Part shown: in pieces, positions 1 to 11,057 of the stretch
Layout of the letters: each line of letters starts with the position of its first letter
Position numbering within the stretch: the first letter of the stretch is position 1
DNA from: Thozetella sp. PMI_491
Taxonomy: Eukaryota > Ascomycota > Sordariomycetes > Chaetosphaeriales > Chaetosphaeriaceae
Direction: 5' to 3'
Assembly (NCBI GenBank): GCA_021432635.1
Contig: MU270105.1
Location: forward strand, 62,001-126,000
Length of the DNA stretch: 64,000 nucleotides
Program-made: the position numbers and the translations under genes
Notes under the pieces: model-generated
Seen by the model: the letters and a program-made list of their open reading frames with translations, nothing else
What the model was told of the DNA's origin: nothing
The model's database searches: none

Positions 1-254
1 GTTCCCGCCCTCTTCCCCGCTCTTTGCCCCTACTCTTTGCCCCTATTCTTCTTGCATCTTCTTGTCCCTTTAGGCTAGTGGTCACTATGAGACGGTCTCG
101 GTCTCTTTGGGGACGTTGATGGGCGTTCATTCCGTCCTCTTGCCTCCTTGCCTCCCTCGCCTCCCGGGTCCGCATGCCTCCCAGTCTTTGTCCCTCACGA
201 CACGCGAGAGCCCCCTTCCGCCCTTCCCTAGAGGACCTAACGGTGGGCCCCTAG

Positions 255-947
255 ATCGAACGACGCCCATCGGTCAGATGATAGACAGCTACCTCAAGGG
301 CCAGTCTGAGATAGAGGATCACGTCATCCATCTGCTCTTCAGCGCGAACCGCTGGGAGGCCGCGTAAGTTCCCCTGCCGCTCGTTGAGCCACCCCGAGCG
401 CTCCCGCATTGACGCCCATCCCCTCCGCTCCAGCAAGAATATAGCCTCCCTCTTGCACTCGGGCACTAGCGTCATCTGCGACCGGTACTACCACAGTGGC
501 ATCGTGTATTCGGCCGCTAAGCAGAACCCCACCCTCTCCCTTGCCTGGGCGCGCGCCCCGGAGATCGGCTTGCCCCGCCCGGACCTGGTGCTGTTCCTGG
601 ACCTAGACGAGGCCCAGGCCAAGCTCCGCGGCGGCTGGGGCGGTGAGGTCTACGAGAAGGCCGAGATGCAGCGCCGCGTCCGGGAGCTCTTCTGGGGCCT
701 TAGCATGGGCAAGATCGGCACCGGCCCGGCGGAGGAGGGCCCGGGCGCCGTGGCGGTCGGGCCCCCTACTCCGGACCGCATGACGGGTGTCGAGGTGAAG
801 TTCAGGCAGGAGGAAGAGGACTTGCATGTCGTGGATGCTAGCTCCTCAGTAGAGGACGTCGCCGAAGCGATCTGGAAGGTGGTCAAGCCACGGGTGGAGG
901 CTGTGGAGCGAGGTGAAGCCGGGAGATCGGTAAGAAGAGTCTCTTGA
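255..947 (+). CDS. Thymidylate kinase (dTMP kinase), 3' part
   Basis: This enzyme phosphorylates dTMP to dTDP for DNA synthesis. Visible exons are 255-363 and 434-947, joined by a GTAAGT...CAG intron in consistent phase. The encoded run has DRTTPIG, a helix ending LFSANRWE, then the nucleotide-site block DRYYHSG with YSAAKQNP. A LID region follows with GGWGGEVYE and MQRRVRELFWGL. The exon at 255 opens after CTAAC...CTAG and needs one base from an upstream exon to complete the Asp of DRTT. The P-loop exon is therefore missing here and lies left of the window or in the poorly matching first 250 bases. About 35 extra residues (Gly/Pro-rich) sit before the terminal LHVVDA block. Family assignment is firm; the 5' end is incomplete. 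Confidence 0.85.
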
Positions 948-2403
948 GCAATCTCAAGCTGCAATAGTGGGTATGTCGGCGTTCAACACGAGACGGGTGC
1001 ACGGGAACCACTGTCATGAGCGGGACTGCGCATGTCCTTGCCTTAAAATGAATACGAAGTCACGATACGATCCAAAGAGGGCCTCGGGATGGAGATGGCC
1101 GGCGGCCGTGAGCCGCCAGACAACGTTCAGCTAGGAGAATTACTACGATCTATTTGGGCTGGATTGATGTATCCCCTCGGTTCCTTCACACCTTTGGGTG
1201 GTTCTAACGCCACGAACGCACCGGAGCCTAGTGATCAACAAAAATGATAATGCTTTGCTTATTACAAGCCGTCCCTAGACCTGCGCCATCAAGTACGACC
1301 CTTCCCAGTCAGTGTTGCTTCCGATATGGAGTCCTCTACGAACCTGCAGTGGTTGTTTTACACCCCTCCACCAAACAGTCTGTTTCCTCATGCGATGCAT
1401 GTAACGTTGGTGGGCCAGGTGCGTTGAAGTCGATGCCAAGGCCAGCCGGATAGGCCCGAGCAGGATGTCGACCCAGTCAGTGCTTTGGGAAAGGACAGCC
1501 TCTGATACAACGGTCTATTTCGCCGTGGTATATTTAAGCAGAGAAAATAGAGAGCTACACCGGCTTACACGCCCTACATTGTCAGTCAGTTGGCCGGTTG
1601 CCAACCGTGGGCCAGATCATGACGAGGCATCCGCTTGCCCCAATTTCAGGACATCTAGCGCCCTTCGGATAGCTATCCCGGGCCTTGGAGACCTGTACGG
1701 CCGGGCTTAAGCCATACAAAGGCGTTAGGGGTTATTTCCCAGTAGAGAGTCGCCTGGAGCCAGTTCAAAACCAATGTAGAGAAGTGACTGTGGTAGAGCA
1801 GTAGACGAGTTAGATAGAGGCCGATTGCAGATACTTTCAGCCAGTACGCAACAGCAAGATGGTGCTTTCAGTAGCTACACGAGAGAAGATGTACACAGGT
1901 CGTTCATTCACTCACCGAATTTCTCCCGAGCCTGACTGCGATGCCCCAGATAAGAGGCTTGGTGTGGCGAGGGAGAGTAATGATACCGTATCTGGGCAAT
2001 GGACAGTCGCACGACAGTGCGGAAGATAACCCCCCCACCTCACCTTAGGAGGGGTATTCCCCGCACCTGGGAACGCGCCGGGGTCAGATTTGGGGGCTAA
2101 CCTTCTGAGGCTGGGGAACGGACCACCTGTGGCGGACCCCTGTGTGTGGCTCGAGCTTTGAATTTCTTCTCCGCGACGCCGCCTCCAACACCCTCTGACC
2201 TTGAGATTCACACTCAACCCATCGCAACCAAGCCGTCCATTCGTCCGTCCGCGCTTCCCGTTAGCTCCCCCATCGGACCCCTCCTCCCGAAATTTCGGCG
2301 TGTTTCCGTTCTCGACGTATGGTTCGACCCTCCTGTCCGTAGCCGACGTCGTTCGTAGGGACACCGCGACACGGCTCGTGCGCTCGCGCCTACCTAACGC
2401 AAA
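948..2403. other. Intergenic region upstream of TAF11
   Basis: About 1.45 kb without a supportable gene. Two short open frames near 1244-1710 have no family resemblance and poor codon character. The last 250 bases are pyrimidine-rich, as is usual for a promoter and 5' leader in this type of genome. Confidence 0.6.
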
Positions 2404-3507
2404 ATGGCGTCTCCGCCCTACAACTACTCGCCATCGGCGACCTCTCCTCCGTACCAGTCCAACTCCCAGCTTCCCTCCCTCAGCATCAACACCATGACCG
2501 GAAAGAAGCGGGCCTCAGAGGGCGGCTCGACCCCCGCCTTGAAACGCCGCAAGGCCTCCATCATGTCGACTGTCTCCGCTAGCTCGGCCCATCCATTGCG
2601 GCAAACCTCCTTCCCGCCGGACGAGATCGGCACCCCACACAACGCGCGATCCCCCTCGGTCGACTCAATGAGCCTGGTCAGTGGTAGCCAGGTGAGCGCG
2701 GCCGCGCCGGCGAAGAAGAAGCGTGGTCGCAAGTCCAAGGCCGAGAAGGCGCGCGAGCAGACGCCCTCGGCTGCGGGCGGACGTGCGGCTAGCGCAGTCA
2801 CGGGCGTCAGCGATGGTGCCCGCGGATCGAAGAGCGCCACGGGCGCTGCCGGAGGCGATGACGAGGGTGACGATGCCGAAGGTCCAACCGAAGTCGCTAT
2901 CACCGCCGACGAGCGGACCAAGGAGCAGAAGGCCGAAGAACATCGACTCCGCGCGATGCTCAGCGCCGCTCTCACCTTGGATCAGTTTGAGCGCTACGAG
3001 CTCTACCGTGCCGCCGGTCTCACCAAGGCCTCAGTTAAGCGGGTAAGAAGGCCATGCATAGCCCTGCTGCATTACCTCGTATGGTTGCTAATCCACATCA
3101 ACCCACAGCTCATCAACGCCACTGTATCCCAGTCAGTCACCGAACAGGTTGTGCTAGGCGTGCGTGGCGTGGCCAAGGTCTTCATCGGCGATCTAGTTGA
3201 ATGCGCTCGTAGGGTACAAGGCGAGTGGATCGCGAACACGGGCGAGATACAGACGGATCTCCCCAGGACGATCCCGTTGTCTGAGAACACCCCCGAGGCG
3301 GATCACGAACGGGCGCTGGCGAAGCTGAGTGCGAACCCGGACCATCGGGCTCCCCTCCGTCCCGAACACCTTCGCGAGGCGCTACGTCGATACAAGGCCA
3401 GCTTCGAGGGCGGCGGAGTGGGCATCCAGCCTGTGTGGCACCAGCAGCAGCAGGATGGAGTGGAACGTTTCCCGCCCCGAACCGGTGGACGCAGGCTTTT
3501 CAGGTGA
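2404..3507 (+). CDS. TAF11: Transcription initiation factor TFIID subunit 11 (TAF11 / TAFII28 family)
   Basis: This is a histone-fold subunit of TFIID, which pairs with TAF13 in general RNA polymerase II initiation in the nucleus. Exons are 2404-3042 and 3109-3507, giving about 345 residues. The N-terminal half (about 1-175) is low-complexity, rich in Ser/Pro/Lys/Ala and includes a KKKRGRKSK basic patch. The TAFII28 histone fold spans roughly 178-310. It starts at EEHRLRAML and LTLDQFERYELYR, continues after the intron as LINATVSQSVTEQVV, and ends at LRPEHLREALRRYK. The ATG has a good AAAATGGCG context. The 66-bp intron (GTAAGA...CAG) is a multiple of three with no stop, so an unspliced read stays open and would insert 22 residues in the fold. 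The tail after the fold is short and Gln-rich. Confidence 0.92.
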   Translation: MASPPYNYSPSATSPPYQSNSQLPSLSINTMTGKKRASEGGSTPALKRRKASIMSTVSASSAHPLRQTSFPPDEIGTPHNARSPSVDSMSLVSGSQVSAAAPAKKKRGRKSKAEKAREQTPSAAGGRAASAVTGVSDGARGSKSATGAAGGDDEGDDAEGPTEVAITADERTKEQKAEEHRLRAMLSAALTLDQFERYELYRAAGLTKASVKRVRRPCIALLHYLVWLLIHINPQLINATVSQSVTEQVVLGVRGVAKVFIGDLVECARRVQGEWIANTGEIQTDLPRTIPLSENTPEADHERALAKLSANPDHRAPLRPEHLREALRRYKASFEGGGVGIQPVWHQQQQDGVERFPPRTGGRRLFR

Positions 3508-4614
3508 GCCCAACCACTGGGTCGGGCGGAATCACTGTTTTTTACGTGGCATCGGGAGGCGTTTCAGTTAGTCGAGGTTTCACCGTAGAGGTAGAGACCT
3601 AGACGGGCACAAGGCATGGTCATATGATACCCCTATTCGAGTGAGCTTAGCCTACCATTAGGTATCGCAATGGCGCAGGTTGTTATTTTTTCATGGCGGG
3701 AGGGCCTCGATCGAACTTCGTGACCCAGCATGCCTTCTGCCCCTCTCTAATATGGCTGTCGCCCGCCTTGATTGCTGAACATAGATGACAGAGACGCCTC
3801 TGCTGACGACAGCCGTCTCAAGGCAAGCCTTTAGGTGGGTGTCCCATGGAAGCTACCCCCCGATTCCTGTTTTAGTGGCCGTCAAACAGGCCCAGTTCGT
3901 GTCCCAAACGGCCCCCAAGCAGAGAGCTATATTGCAAGGTACGCAGATCCGGGGTTGTGCGTACCACTCGCATACTAGCCGTTGTGTGTGTGTCGGGTGG
4001 TTAGAATAATCTTACGCGGCACAGATAATGCATAAACTGCATGCAGTTCACCCCTTCGCACCCACCTCTTTCGACTACACTTCCTAGTTGAAGAATGGAT
4101 AATCGCTGTGGTCAGCGCTTCGCCGTGAGACTGATGTTACACCGGCGCCGGGAGGGTGCACCGCCAGATAACGAGATGTCCATCCAGAGACTCAAGGCAT
4201 GGTGGTACAGCAACCTCACACTCCATGCACAAAAAGCCATGTCCCGGTGCCATTGGCCATGCCCTTTGTGGGTAATATCCAGCTTCTTCCGAGGCGCATC
4301 TCCCGAGGCCTCAGACCTGTCAACCACATAAACAGCCGAGAGGAATATGGGGCCGCCACTCGTGACTGTCAGCATGCAATGGCGGGACGTGCTGATCCAT
4401 ATTGACTTACATGGCCTGGATATAGTCTGCGCCTCTGGGACTGGCCAGACGCTCTGAGACAGCTCAGACCTCTCTGGGGGCCTTTGGCTGGCATATAGAG
4501 ACCGCAGTATTTGCTACTTTCTCTCGTGGGAACTTGCTGCTATGCCATTTCCCTAACTGCCGTGCCCTGTTCCCTCTCCTTATCGAACGAAATCCCAGTC
4601 CCAGCACTGACGCG
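3508..4614. other. Intergenic region, TAF11 to sugar porter
   Basis: About 1.1 kb with no supportable gene. A four-codon upstream ORF (ATG at 4542, stop at 4554-4556) lies just ahead of the transporter start at 4615 and could lower its translation. Confidence 0.5.
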
Positions 4615-6432
4615 ATGACCGACCACGGGATCGCCCGAAGGACCCATGTCAAGGACAATTTGAAGTGTCTAGTGATATGCCTCTGCATGGCCCTGTCCAA
4701 CTGCCAGTATGGCTACGACGCCGGCGTCGTCGCCTCGTTCCAGGCCATGACGGGCTTCCTGAAGGTCTTTGGCTATGCCGACAAGACCTTACCCGGCGGC
4801 TGGGGCATTGACACCACGAGCCAGCAGCTTATCACGTCCTTCCTCAACGTAGGCACCATAATCGGCGTGCTCTTTGCCGGGCTCTTTGCCCAGTACTTCG
4901 GCCGCCGCGCTGGCATCTGGCTGGCCTGCGTCGTCTCCTATATCGGCATCTCGGTCCAGATCGGAGCCACTAGCATCGCCGGCATCGTTGTCGGACGGAC
5001 GCTCCTAGGCGCCTCGAATGCTTTCTTCTTCACCTTCACCAACGCCTACGTCGCCGAGTGCTCCCCGCCTGACCTGCGCAGCGTCACGTCTGGCGTGCTC
5101 GGCGTCATGCCGGGCATCGGCGCGCTAATCGGCACGGTGACGACGTACTTGACCAAGGGCATCGACAGCAAGCTGTGCTACCAGATTCCCCTGGCGTGTC
5201 TCTTCTTCTTCCCCACGCTGCTGCTGGTCATCGCCGCCGTCGTACCCGAGTCTCCGAGGTGGCTTCTTGTCCAGAACCGTCCCTTGGAGGCCGAGAAGGC
5301 GTTGTTCGCGCTGCGAAAAGGCAACATCAGCAAGCAGGTCGTGCAAGAGGAGTTCGTGGAGATGTCCAAGGGCATCGAGGAGGAAAATGCGCTGGCGTCG
5401 GGTGCGGCCTTCACCGATATCTTCAAGGGCACCAACCTCCGCCGGACTATCATCTGCATCGGATCGATGACGTCTCGTGCTTCGGCCGGCCTCTGGGTCT
5501 TCCTATCCTACGGCGTGAGTGGCATTTTCATGACTTCACCACCCGACGCGCTCGCTAACTCGCTTTCTACAGACATATTTCTTCCAGCAAGCAGGTATCA
5601 GCGATCCCTTCGCCATCCATCTGTACGCCAGCGGAGCCGGTATCTTGGCCACCGCGTTGGCCATCTGGATGGGCTATCGTGCCTTCGGCCGTCGGCCCCT
5701 CATCCTGGTTGGCACTGCCGGGGCCGGCATCGGCATGATGGCTGCGGCAATCGGGGGTACTGTGGCCCCGGGGACGCAGGTGTCAGCCAAGAACTTCGTC
5801 GCCTGGTCCATCATCTACATGGTGGTGTACTCGAGCACGGCGGGCATGGCGACTTGGCCCGTTACCGCCGAGGTTGTCAGCTCGAGGCTGAGGGTACACA
5901 CCCTGTCCCTAGCGACAGGTATAGACTATATCTTTGCATGTAAGTCTACCTGGAGAGTTACTTGCTAGGCCCCGGGCGTGAATTTTCTAAGATTGCTAAT
6001 ATTGCAACTAGGGTTGACCGCGTTCTGCTCTCCCTACTTCATTAACCCGACGGCCCTCAACTGGGGTCCTAGGTACTGCTGGATCTGGGCCGGCTCGAAC
6101 GCGTTGACATTTGGTAAATAGCGCTTGGTATACTCTGCTCCGTCTGATGACTAACGTCCTCTCTAGCGTTCTTCTACTTCTTGCTTCCAGAGATGAGGGG
6201 CCGCAGCCTAGAGGAGATCGACGAGATGTTTGAGAACCGGGTGTCGGTCCGCGATTTCCCCAAATATGAGTGTCAGATTTCCAGGCAGGCTCACCAGCTG
6301 GTGGTCGAGCGGGCGGCGGGCGGAGTGACGGCTTCCCACGAAGTCATCGACGAGGACGAGAAGAAGATCGGGACTACTATGATTTCGAATGTGGAGAGCA
6401 CCTCGTCCTCGGATCGGACCACGAGTGGCTGA
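4615..6432 (+). CDS. MFS sugar porter (hexose/alpha-glucoside transporter type)
   Basis: A predicted plasma-membrane proton/sugar symporter of about 544 residues with 12 membrane segments. Exons are 4615-5514, 5573-5939, 6012-6113 and 6167-6432; all junctions keep phase. Family marks include QYGYDAGVVASFQ in the first segment, YFGRRAG after segment 2, an R-rich loop after segment 4, PESPRWL at the end of the first half, FGRRPL in the second half, and PEMRGRSLEEIDEMF after segment 12 (a variant of the PETKGRTLEE signature). The central cytosolic loop lies between PESPRWL and DIFKGTNLRRT. The C-terminal tail is acidic and Ser-rich. It stands alone, with no adjacent hydrolase or regulator, so the substrate cannot be named. 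Confidence 0.9.
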
Positions 6433-7830
6433 AGCTTCTAGCTTGTACCCGGATTAAAACTGGTGGAGAGGGGAGCAGTAAGGAGGCCGTGAGCACATCA
6501 AGCTATAGTGAACGCAGCACATCTACTTCCGTACTAAGCTATGCTATTGCTGTGTGAAAGTCGTACTAAATAGCCACTTCTTGTCTTGGTCATGCATTCA
6601 ATCCTGTTTCACAGGTCTCTAGCATGATGACCCAGTGAACCTGCTTACAACATTGCCATGCGTAACCAGCTGGTTTATGGCCTAGTGCCCGGCCACGCAG
6701 ATGGACTATAGATTTCCCTTTCCAAGCGAAAGCTTCGGCACTAGCGAGGGGAGCTCCTTCTCAGAGATACGGCCTTTTCCCCTTTGGTAGAAGATCAACC
6801 TAACCTAACCTCCTGGGGGGGGACAAGACCGGGGGGGAGGGTAGTTGTGAGTCGAATTAGATGGGAAACCGATATTCTGTGAGGCAAATAGGATGCGAAA
6901 TCAGGATTGCGCTCGGAGATGGTGCATGGCTTTATCAGTGGCGTTTGGGCTACAGTGTCAAAAGCGTGTGGCAAAATTTGAGGGACTGTGAAGCGGTCTT
7001 GAGTGAATCAGATTGGCAGAATTACAGAATATGCTGCTCTTAGTGTGAGAATACGTCTATTTTATGTAATTACAGCGGCTTGCAGTCCCTCTAATTTGGT
7101 CACTCGCTTTGAGTTTGAGTGTGCGTGCAGTGTAGAGAGGAGGCCGCCACCCGCTTCTCCTCCCACTCTCGCTCTGCAATGTCGCAGATATGACGAGCCA
7201 CTTACGTGGGAAATAGTCCTAGTACCCAAGGTAGCAGCTAGTAAGAAGGCACCCGGGTGTAAAAAAACGACCTGTAAGAAAAACGTCCCTCCTCACACAT
7301 GCTCGAACTTACACCCAGAAGACGCAGAAAAAAAACCCAAAACACCTGGAAAGTATAGAGAAAGCAAGAGGTTAAGTTAACTACACGCATTCTCTTCCTT
7401 TAAGAAAAGAGTTTCGTGGTTGTATTTGACCAGCATTCTATGCCGGTATTCTGGTGACGATTTGGTGACGGTTTTCTTACGAGTCGTTTCCTTTTTACAC
7501 CCGCGTGGAAGGTCAGCTGTCCTCCACAAAGTTTGTACACACTGGAGCGGAATATACGCTCCGGGCAGAAGCGTCACGTCATCGTGACGATCCCCTTGAT
7601 AGGCATGCCCACTAGCTTAGTTCCAGATTCGGCATGGCAGCATGGGAGTCGAGGATTAGCTATAGTACCAACAAGGGGTTTTATGCCCTGTATATAATAA
7701 TCTCCTACAACCAGATACCCAGACGCTTCACCACCAAAGCCTACTTTCAACACAGACAGTACCTTTGTATCGAAGCCCTCGACCAACATCGACTAACACA
7801 AGCCGGAAGCCTGTTGCAGAGCTTAGTAAA
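6433..7830. other. Intergenic region with G-rich runs
   Basis: About 1.4 kb without a supportable gene. It holds two close G runs around 6815-6840 and an A-rich stretch around 7260-7345. The weak open frames here have no coding character. Confidence 0.5.
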
Positions 7831-8931
7831 ATGGCTAAAAGAAGCATGAACACGACGGGCTCTCAAGCCTCGCCGCGACCAAATAAGGCGCAGAAAACAG
7901 TTAGTACGGTCCCTATAGCGGTTGCGGTCGTATGCTGCAATAATATGTGGAAAAGCTCACACCAATCCCAGATGGTACCTTCACACGAGCAGCGTTCCCA
8001 CGAGCAGAATCAAGAGCGGGCGTATGTTGCCGCCTCTCGCAGAACAGACCGTAGCACCGAAGCACGCATCCAGTCCGCTAAGATGGCGTCCGAGGTCCAC
8101 AAGAGACGTACAGGACGGCCCTTCAAGATTTCCGAGGAAATCGTGTTGGATGAGGAAATGTACGAAGAGGAGGAAGACGCGAACCTCGCCGGGAGTTACG
8201 GCGCTCTTTCTGGCCAACACTGGAGCAGCAGCCTCTCCGCCCGCAATCGCATGGATATTCTCGCGCACCAGGAGGCAATAAACCGCATGTTTGCCGAGAT
8301 ATTTCCCGGCATCGCCGGGATCTCGCAACAGCCAGCACCCTTCATCCCGCGCCCTCTGTTGGATGCCGGGTCATCAACCGGAATGCTTCCGAACAGCTGG
8401 GACGGCCTATCACCGGTCTCGGAAGACTGGATACCCGGTGACCATAAGTTGACAGAGATGGCGACGGATACTTTTGTGGATGAGGAGGAGCTCCTTGTGC
8501 CTGCATTATCGCCACCCTCTAGTCGTCCCGGCACCTCCTCGGACCTACCTACCCCTCCTTCACCCACGGCGACCGTACTCTCCTCCCAACCAATGGTCTC
8601 GGAGGACCCGAAACTGCCCCCCCAGACGTTTTCGGCGAGAAATCCGGTCGAGGCTGGCTTTATGATCAACGAAAACATCACTGGCTCTCTCACCGGCACT
8701 CTACACGATGACAGCAATGAGGTTGTAGACAATGCCTACTCCTACCTGCCGGACGACCATTTAGCCAGCCTCACGGCAGCGAGAATGAAACCTCAAGCTT
8801 TAGATCCCTACTTCGGATTTTTCCATCACACGGTGGTTCCTGAATGCAATCGCGATGACGGCACTACTGGTGACAATTGGGGCGGCCTGATCGATCCGAG
8901 CCTGTGGCCGGACAACTACTGGGAAGACTAG
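7831..8931 (+). CDS. Conserved fungal hypothetical protein, acidic, function unknown
   Basis: An intronless reading frame of about 366 residues. I chose the ATG at 7831 (AAAATGGCT) because the frame upstream has only non-ATG starts. The N-terminal 60 residues are Ser/Gln-rich. A basic-then-acidic block follows (about residues 68-118) with DRSTEARIQSAK, EVHKRRTGRPFKISEE and DEEMYEEEED. From memory this block resembles a recurring motif of unannotated Sordariomycete proteins. The middle is Pro/Ser-rich, and the C-terminus ends in an aromatic/acidic tail, DPSLWPDNYWED. No enzyme motif, membrane segment or zinc finger is visible. The acidic tail and basic helix would suit a nuclear or transcription-related protein, but that is inference. 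Confidence 0.7.
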   Translation: MAKRSMNTTGSQASPRPNKAQKTVSTVPIAVAVVCCNNMWKSSHQSQMVPSHEQRSHEQNQERAYVAASRRTDRSTEARIQSAKMASEVHKRRTGRPFKISEEIVLDEEMYEEEEDANLAGSYGALSGQHWSSSLSARNRMDILAHQEAINRMFAEIFPGIAGISQQPAPFIPRPLLDAGSSTGMLPNSWDGLSPVSEDWIPGDHKLTEMATDTFVDEEELLVPALSPPSSRPGTSSDLPTPPSPTATVLSSQPMVSEDPKLPPQTFSARNPVEAGFMINENITGSLTGTLHDDSNEVVDNAYSYLPDDHLASLTAARMKPQALDPYFGFFHHTVVPECNRDDGTTGDNWGGLIDPSLWPDNYWED

Positions 8932-9541
8932 GAGCCATTCTGTGGAGCGGGTGCGTTGGAGAGGCGGTTGACATGTTCTTGAGGCGTTCTACCTCGATTT
9001 GGATATCCAGTATGACAGCAATTTAAAGGGCTACCAGGCTCGAGAATTGGGTGCTGCCATGGAGCAACGGGACAAATCGGGCTTACAGCTCGATCAGATT
9101 GTGGTATGCTGGATTTGACCGTGTCGGCAAGGTCTTTTGATACCCTTCATTATGTATGTTACAGGGGTCTGTGCCGGCGATTGATCATGTTCACTGGGCT
9201 GTTGCCCCTGAGATCAATGGCCTTAGCTAGAGCTCATAATGGACAAGATTGCATTTCTCACCTTGCGGTAATATGTACCGACTTCGCACGAGCTATCTCG
9301 GGGACAGGGATCGTCTCAGCTTGTCCTACTTACCGAGAGAGTGGACTATTAGAAAAGAGGCGCGCTAGTAGACAGCTGGGTTCTGTGTCTATATATGATA
9401 CAGCTGCAAGGGGAACAACATATTTTACATCAGCGAGCCCGCGTCTCGCGCAACTCAGCTTGATCTTTCGACCACCTCGCCTTCTCTCAGCCGGGTCGAC
9501 GCTCACCGGACGCCTTAGATCAGTGGTTTCCACCGGATGGC
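8932..9541. other. Convergent intergenic region
   Basis: About 600 bp between the 3' ends of the hypothetical gene and the bL27m gene. It presumably holds both 3' UTRs; nothing else was recognised. Confidence 0.5.
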
Positions 9542-10721
9542 CTAGAGTTCCTTCGGTTTCTGGTTCGCGGCGTTCACCTTGGCGGCATCGGCAGCAACCT
9601 GAGCAGCGACCCGGGCCTTCTCCTCGGCGGCCAGCTGCGCCAGTTCCTGGGCCTTGATGGCGCTGCGCTTCTTCTCCTCCTCCTTGAGCTGGACGCGGCG
9701 CCCCTTCTTCTCCTTGGCGACCGCCTTCTGGCGAGCAAAGTAGATGAAGCGCTTGCGCCGCCACAAACGCAGCTTCGACTTGCGGCTCACCAGCTTCTCG
9801 GTACCCTGCACGTGGCCGACGGGGCCTACCAGGCGACCAATCTCCCAGTTCGTCTCCCGGTAGCTGTAGTCCTTTTGCAGGCGCAAGATGCGTGTGCCCT
9901 GTTTGGCCTTGATCTCCTCGAGCTCCCGCGCCACGTGCGGCATGATGTCGAGGGTGCTCTTTTTCTTGCCGTCCGCTCGTAGGTCCGCCTTCTTCGCCGC
10001 CTCGGCCGCCGCCGCCTCCTTGGCTTCCCGGTCGGCGGCGTCCTCGTGTCGGACGACGTACCGCGGGATACCGCTCGCGGTGATGAGCTCAGGCTCGGGG
10101 ACTGGCACTTTCCTCGGGACAGCGACGAGGCCGAGCTTGCGCTTGCGTGGGTTTCCCGGAGGATACGGGAGTGTGTCATTGCGATTGAAAACGACGCCGA
10201 TGTATTGGCGCTTGGGGTGCTTCATGGGGTCGCGGTAGTACTTGACAAAGCCGGCCGCGGCGGCATGAATTGTATGGTCGCGCCCCATGAGGGCATTCTC
10301 GCCCGGATGCCATATGGTACCTCGCTGCTTATAGATGATGTTTCCGGGGATGACATATTGGTCTAGCACAGCACAGCGGTTAGCAAGCAGTCTCGCGTGA
10401 TCCCCAAAGCGGCGGCTGGCGGTGCGGCGTTGAGGGAGGAAAGGGTGCCAATTGAGCCCTAGTTTAGACACACGAACCTCCAGTTCTCTTCGCTCCTAGC
10501 TTCTTGGGCTTGGTCTTCTTGTTGGGGATCCGGTAGGCGCCCTGCGACTTGACCGAGGCATACCTCCTTCCCTCGACGATGACCCTTGCGCCATCGAGTC
10601 GGAGGCAGGCGAAGCGCTCGGCGAGGCCTGCCAATGGATATGTAGCTGTGGATCGGTATGCTCCCGCCGCTACCCTCTGCAGGGGCGTCCGCAGCTGAGA
10701 GAGGTGCATTGGGCCGGGCAT
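9542..10721 (-). CDS. Mitochondrial large-subunit ribosomal protein bL27m
   Basis: A structural protein of the mitochondrial 54S ribosomal subunit (yeast Mrp7 type), about 354 residues. On the minus strand exon 1 runs 10721 to about 10478 and exon 2 runs 10362 to 9542. The intron uses a GTTCGT donor and TGCTAG acceptor and restores GAKRTG-D-QYVIPG across the junction. An N-terminal mitochondrial targeting stretch (about 1-50, Arg/Ala-rich) precedes the L27 core (about 54-130), with [38 protein letters not shown] and GFVKYY. The C-terminal 200 residues are a charged Ala/Lys/Glu-rich extension, typical of fungal mitochondrial L27. It shares a divergent promoter of about 340 bp with LCL2. Confidence 0.93.
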
Positions 10722-11057
10722 TCGGGAACCGCGTGTGGTGGGTGGAAAGGAGCTCAGCGAGGAGCTTGCAGACGTGATCCTCGTTTCCTCACCAGGTGTT
10801 GGAGTGGGTCCCAGGCGTGCAAGTTTTTGGCTTAGTCATGAATGTACGATAACGATAAGGAGATGCCAGCAACGCGCCGCGGTTGCCCCCTGGTAAGCAG
10901 CTACTTGGCTTCAACTTCACCCGTCCCTTAATTATTAGTGTCCTGGGTTGTTCATCTGAACCCGCTGCCGCTATCTTCCTCCCTCTCCTGCCTCCAGCCC
11001 GATCGAAGCTCTCTCCCAGCCTGCATATCCCGTGCACTGTTGGGATCAACCGCCACA
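10722..11057. promoter_or_regulatory. Divergent promoter between bL27m and LCL2
   Basis: These 336 bp separate the two start codons, transcribed left (mitoribosome) and right (ER/secretory). The right half is strongly pyrimidine-rich (about 10970-11025), as in fungal core promoters. I found no convincing TATA box. That both genes are driven from here is inferred from spacing. Confidence 0.55.

Noticed and set aside
2321-2345. B-box-like GGTTCGACCC suggesting a tRNA
   Set aside because: No A-box or stem pairing upstream at tRNA spacing; it lies in the TAF11 leader.
6780-6800. Telomere-like CCTAAC repeats
   Set aside because: Only about two units and not the TTAGGG type; chance.
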